Positions 44,011 through 45,799 of a stretch of DNA of 45,799 nucleotides are shown here, in pieces. The notes below the pieces were generated by a model, which was not told where the DNA came from, searched no databases, and worked only from the letters and a program-made list of their open reading frames with translations. This DNA is from Thermoplasmatota archaeon. GTDB lineage: Archaea > Thermoplasmatota > Thermoplasmata > Thermoplasmatales > Thermoplasmataceae. The translations under genes were made by a program, and so were the position numbers. The DNA lies in NCBI GenBank assembly GCA_023379845.1, contig JAMCPG010000042.1:83203-129001 (forward strand). Reading direction: 5' to 3'. Position 1 is the stretch's first letter; every line of letters begins with the position of its first letter.

Positions 44011-44030
44011 TAAGGATCTTTACATCCTTA
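44011..44030. promoter_or_regulatory. Inverted repeat overlapping the leaderless promoter of the HTH gene
   Basis: TAAGGAT-CTTTAC-ATCCTTA is a perfect 7-base inverted repeat with a 6-base spacer, ending two bases before the ATG at 44033. A TATA-like GGTTTAAGG (44008-44016) overlaps its left arm. A protein bound here would block transcription, so self-repression by the HTH protein is a reasonable inference. Confidence 0.5.
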
Positions 44031-44032
44031 TA

Positions 44033-44644
44033 ATGCACACCTCGTATGATAGTTCCAGGCAAACCATGTTTTCCTTTTTTTATTCACCAAGCGAGGAAAA
44101 ACTAGACGAGGCTCTGAGATACTTCTCCAGCAGACCCCAGGTAAAGAATCTTTCTGTGATTTCGAAGCAGGGAGCCATGGCAAATCTATTCTACACCTCC
44201 ACAGCAACCTCAATGTACAATAAGCTGGGAAACGTCGGTTTCAGGATTCATCCTGTTGTGGTTCATAACGGAGTGGAGAAATGGTTTTACATAAGCAATG
44301 GTTCCCCGGTAAAGCCTGAAGCAATCAATGACGAGAATACAACAGTAATATCCATGCAGAGCATATCGCAAAAGAGGTTCATTTCTGACTATCCTTCTAT
44401 TTTCTACCAGCTAAATCTTATGAACATTATCAACAGGCTGAGTGAAACCGAAAGCACGATTCTACTGAATGCCATGGATCATGGTTATTTTGAGTGGCCA
44501 AGAAAAATAAGCATGTCCGAACTCAGCAAGAAACTGCAGATCCCGAAAAGCACATTGAGCTATCATTTCCGATCAATTGAAAGAAAAACATTCAACGTGC
44601 TTCTATCGAGCGATTATTCATTCATGAAGACTGAAAAAATATAG
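44033..44644 (+). CDS. HTH transcriptional regulator (bacterioopsin-activator-like HTH-10 type)
   Basis: A 203-residue protein. The C-terminal 60 residues form a helix-turn-helix of the Bat/HTH-10 kind: LSETESTILLNAMDHGYF, then ISMSELSKKLQIPKSTLSYHFRSIERK (shown in part). The N-terminal 140 residues are probably a ligand or sensing domain with mixed strands and helices (FFYSPSEEKLDEAL). The message looks leaderless, with a TATA-like box about 21 bases before the ATG. It is convergent with porB, their stops 44 bases apart; whether it controls POR is untested, and its own promoter carries an inverted repeat different from the one at porGD. Confidence 0.8.
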   Translation: MHTSYDSSRQTMFSFFYSPSEEKLDEALRYFSSRPQVKNLSVISKQGAMANLFYTSTATSMYNKLGNVGFRIHPVVVHNGVEKWFYISNGSPVKPEAINDENTTVISMQSISQKRFISDYPSIFYQLNLMNIINRLSETESTILLNAMDHGYFEWPRKISMSELSKKLQIPKSTLSYHFRSIERKTFNVLLSSDYSFMKTEKI

Positions 44645-44647
44645 ACG

Positions 44648-44665
44648 CAGGGCTCAAAGGCCCTG
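44648..44665 (+). terminator. GC hairpin after the HTH gene
   Basis: CAGGGC-TCAAAG-GCCCTG is a perfect 6-base stem three bases beyond the TAG. It is followed on the plus strand by A-rich, not T-rich, sequence, so a 3' end structure rather than a simple intrinsic terminator is suggested. Confidence 0.45.
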
Positions 44666-44679
44666 GCATAACGACAAAC

Positions 44680-44688
44680 AAAAAAAAA
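44680..44688 (-). terminator. T-run terminator directly after porB
   Basis: Nine T residues on the minus strand follow the porB stop at once. Oligo-T runs are the established termination signal of archaeal RNA polymerase. Confidence 0.55.
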
Positions 44689-45684
44689 TTATTTTTTAAC
44701 TTTAAGGCCAGCCTTTATCGGAAGAATGCCCGGCAGTTCCCACTCGTCCCACATTTCGTCGACCTTGCTCTGAACGTAGTCATAGTCTTCGTCAAGGAAG
44801 TGGCTGAACCTGCCCTGCTTCTCGAGATATTCCCTGACGGGTGTTCTCTTCTTATTCCTGAGATCGTATGTGTACCTGACCTCGCCATTAACTATTTCGT
44901 AGTCGGCGAATATGCCTGTTTTTATTGCAAGCTCCCCTAATACATGGGAATACCTTGGGTGATAGTCCCAGCCTTTCGGGCATGGATCAATCGTGTGGAT
45001 GAGCGTAGGTCCACCAATGCTGAGAGCCTTCTTTACCTTGTTCATGTAGTCTGTTGGAGGGAATGTAGCGCAAGATGTTGCTACGTATTTGACATTCGGG
45101 TGACCAATAGCCATCATAGCTGCCAGGTTCTTCTTCCACCTTTCATGCATTATCCTCTTAACTGGGCCGGTTGGGCTGAAAGTTGTCTGCGCCCCCCAGG
45201 TAGTCAGGCCCGATGCCTGAATATCGGTGTTTGCGGCAGACTCATTATCGTAGACTATCACGAGGAGGTCATAAGGGCTCTGCATTGCTCCAGAAAGACC
45301 TCCAAGACCCTCATCGCCTGCTCCAAGATCACCAGAAAAGTTGATCACGTTGATCTTCTCTTTGGGTATCTTTCCTTTCCGCATCAGCGCTTTGAGGCCG
45401 GCAGCCATACCAACTGCCGAGGCTCCACCAGCTGCCAGCTGTGTGTGCATCCATGGCACGATCCAGGGAGTTGTCATGTACGAAGTATTAGCTACGTACA
45501 TGCATCCCGTGGCTCCAGTGACAACTGTCCTTGGACCAGATGCCTTGACAAAGTCTCTCATAACAAGGGCGCTCTCGCATCCCTGGCATGTCCTGTGTCC
45601 AGATGTGTAAAGCTCTTCTAAATCCACTGCGTGTACGCCTTTGTACAGATTTGCATTCTTAAATTCTTCAACTTCTTCAACCAT
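44689..45684 (-). CDS. porB: Pyruvate:ferredoxin oxidoreductase beta subunit
   Basis: The 331-residue beta subunit binds thiamine diphosphate and a proximal [4Fe-4S] cluster. Visible are HRTCQGCESALVMR with two cluster cysteines, GATGCMYVANTSYMTTPW, the Mg/TPP motif NFSGDLGAGDEGLGGLSGAM (shown in part) with YDNESAANTDIQ, and the last cluster-region cysteine in DPCPKGWDYHP. Length is normal. A strong AAGGAGGT site (about 45692-45699) precedes the ATG by seven or eight bases; this site overlaps the end of porA, whose stop is 15 bases upstream, so porA and porB are in one operon. Confidence 0.95.
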   Translation of the reverse strand: MVEEVEEFKNANLYKGVHAVDLEELYTSGHRTCQGCESALVMRDFVKASGPRTVVTGATGCMYVANTSYMTTPWIVPWMHTQLAAGGASAVGMAAGLKALMRKGKIPKEKINVINFSGDLGAGDEGLGGLSGAMQSPYDLLVIVYDNESAANTDIQASGLTTWGAQTTFSPTGPVKRIMHERWKKNLAAMMAIGHPNVKYVATSCATFPPTDYMNKVKKALSIGGPTLIHTIDPCPKGWDYHPRYSHVLGELAIKTGIFADYEIVNGEVRYTYDLRNKKRTPVREYLEKQGRFSHFLDEDYDYVQSKVDEMWDEWELPGILPIKAGLKVKK

Positions 45685-45699
45685 TTTTTTCTACCTCCT

Positions 45700-45799
45700 T
45701 CACTCCCTCAAGCCGATCCATGAAACCTTTGGAGATTTCTTGTCGGCAGTCATTTCGTACATCTTTCTTACTTCTTTCTTTGAAATTTCCCTTCCACCG
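45700..45799 (-). CDS. porA: Pyruvate:ferredoxin oxidoreductase alpha subunit, C-terminal 32 residues (cut by window edge)
   Basis: The frame, entering from the window edge, reads GGREISKKEVRKMYEM and ends KSPKVSWIGLRE before TGA. GGREI followed by a helix matches the end of POR alpha subunits (GLGGRDI-x-helix). It lies directly before porB. Whether this is the missing end of the porA at 1-1004 or belongs to a second copy is discussed in the findings; frame and content fit the first view, with about 30-35 codons absent. Confidence 0.85.
   Translation of the reverse strand, partial: GGREISKKEVRKMYEMTADKKSPKVSWIGLRE

Noticed and set aside
1-45799. CRISPR array, tRNA or rRNA genes
   Set aside because: No regularly spaced repeats and no tRNA-like or rRNA-like sequence was recognised in the gaps between genes; a covariance-model search would be needed to exclude small RNAs.

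Overview
The window reads as a thermoacidophilic archaeon of the order Thermoplasmatales. Supporting evidence: a tricorn-interacting-factor F2/F3 type M1 aminopeptidase, archaeal RFC large subunit, PCNA and RNase P Pop5-like subunit, archaeal Taw1, an Nre-type repair protein, a bacterial-type pantothenate kinase of the kind known in Thermoplasmatales (which lack the usual archaeal pantoate kinase), a secreted sedolisin-type acid protease, and many leaderless starts with an A/T-rich TATA-like box 25-30 bases upstream of the first codon. No rRNA, tRNA or CRISPR array was recognised.

Layout. 1-2184: pyruvate:ferredoxin oxidoreductase (POR) alpha subunit, cut by the window edge, and a fused gamma-delta subunit, behind a palindromic operator-like site. 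2185-2967: a long AT-rich non-coding stretch. 2968-4799: an oxalate/formate-antiporter-family carrier coupled to a tiny membrane protein. 4949-10284: tRNA wyosine synthase Taw1, an acyl-CoA dehydrogenase, a lipid/polysaccharide flippase, RFC large subunit and a Pop5-like protein. 10459-14464: amidohydrolase, MFS carrier, pantothenate kinase, small membrane protein. 14518-17880: a thiolase / acyl-CoA dehydrogenase / divergent acyl-CoA dehydrogenase operon. 18166-25737: the M1 aminopeptidase, a membrane heme/Fe-S/CCG oxidoreductase that could pass acyl-CoA dehydrogenase electrons to quinone, and the sedolisin.

25960-31281 is the most unusual block: a DNA methyltransferase, an APH-fold kinase, a von Willebrand A (TerY-like) protein with a complete MIDAS, a PP2C phosphatase and a membrane-anchored Ser/Thr kinase-like protein. 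The last three match the TerY-P triad (vWA + PP2C + kinase), here with a membrane-embedded kinase. 31374-36302 holds a formamidase-like enzyme, then Nre, an SPL-like radical SAM protein and PCNA, then MsrB and MsrA. 36342-41793 holds small metabolic and hypothetical genes and an MFS exporter. 42245-43414 is a decayed IS5-type transposase with two small deletions. 44033-45799 holds an HTH regulator convergent with porB, then the last 32 codons of a porA.

The window begins inside porA (its N-terminal part) and ends inside porA (its C-terminal part), on the same strand, in matching frame and with no overlap. Joining the ends would rebuild one porGD-porA-porB operon lacking only about 30-35 codons. 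The sequence may therefore be a nearly closed circle, a tandemly duplicated segment, or the space between two POR operons. Apart from RFC-L and PCNA no replication or partition gene was seen, and the content is chromosomal in character.
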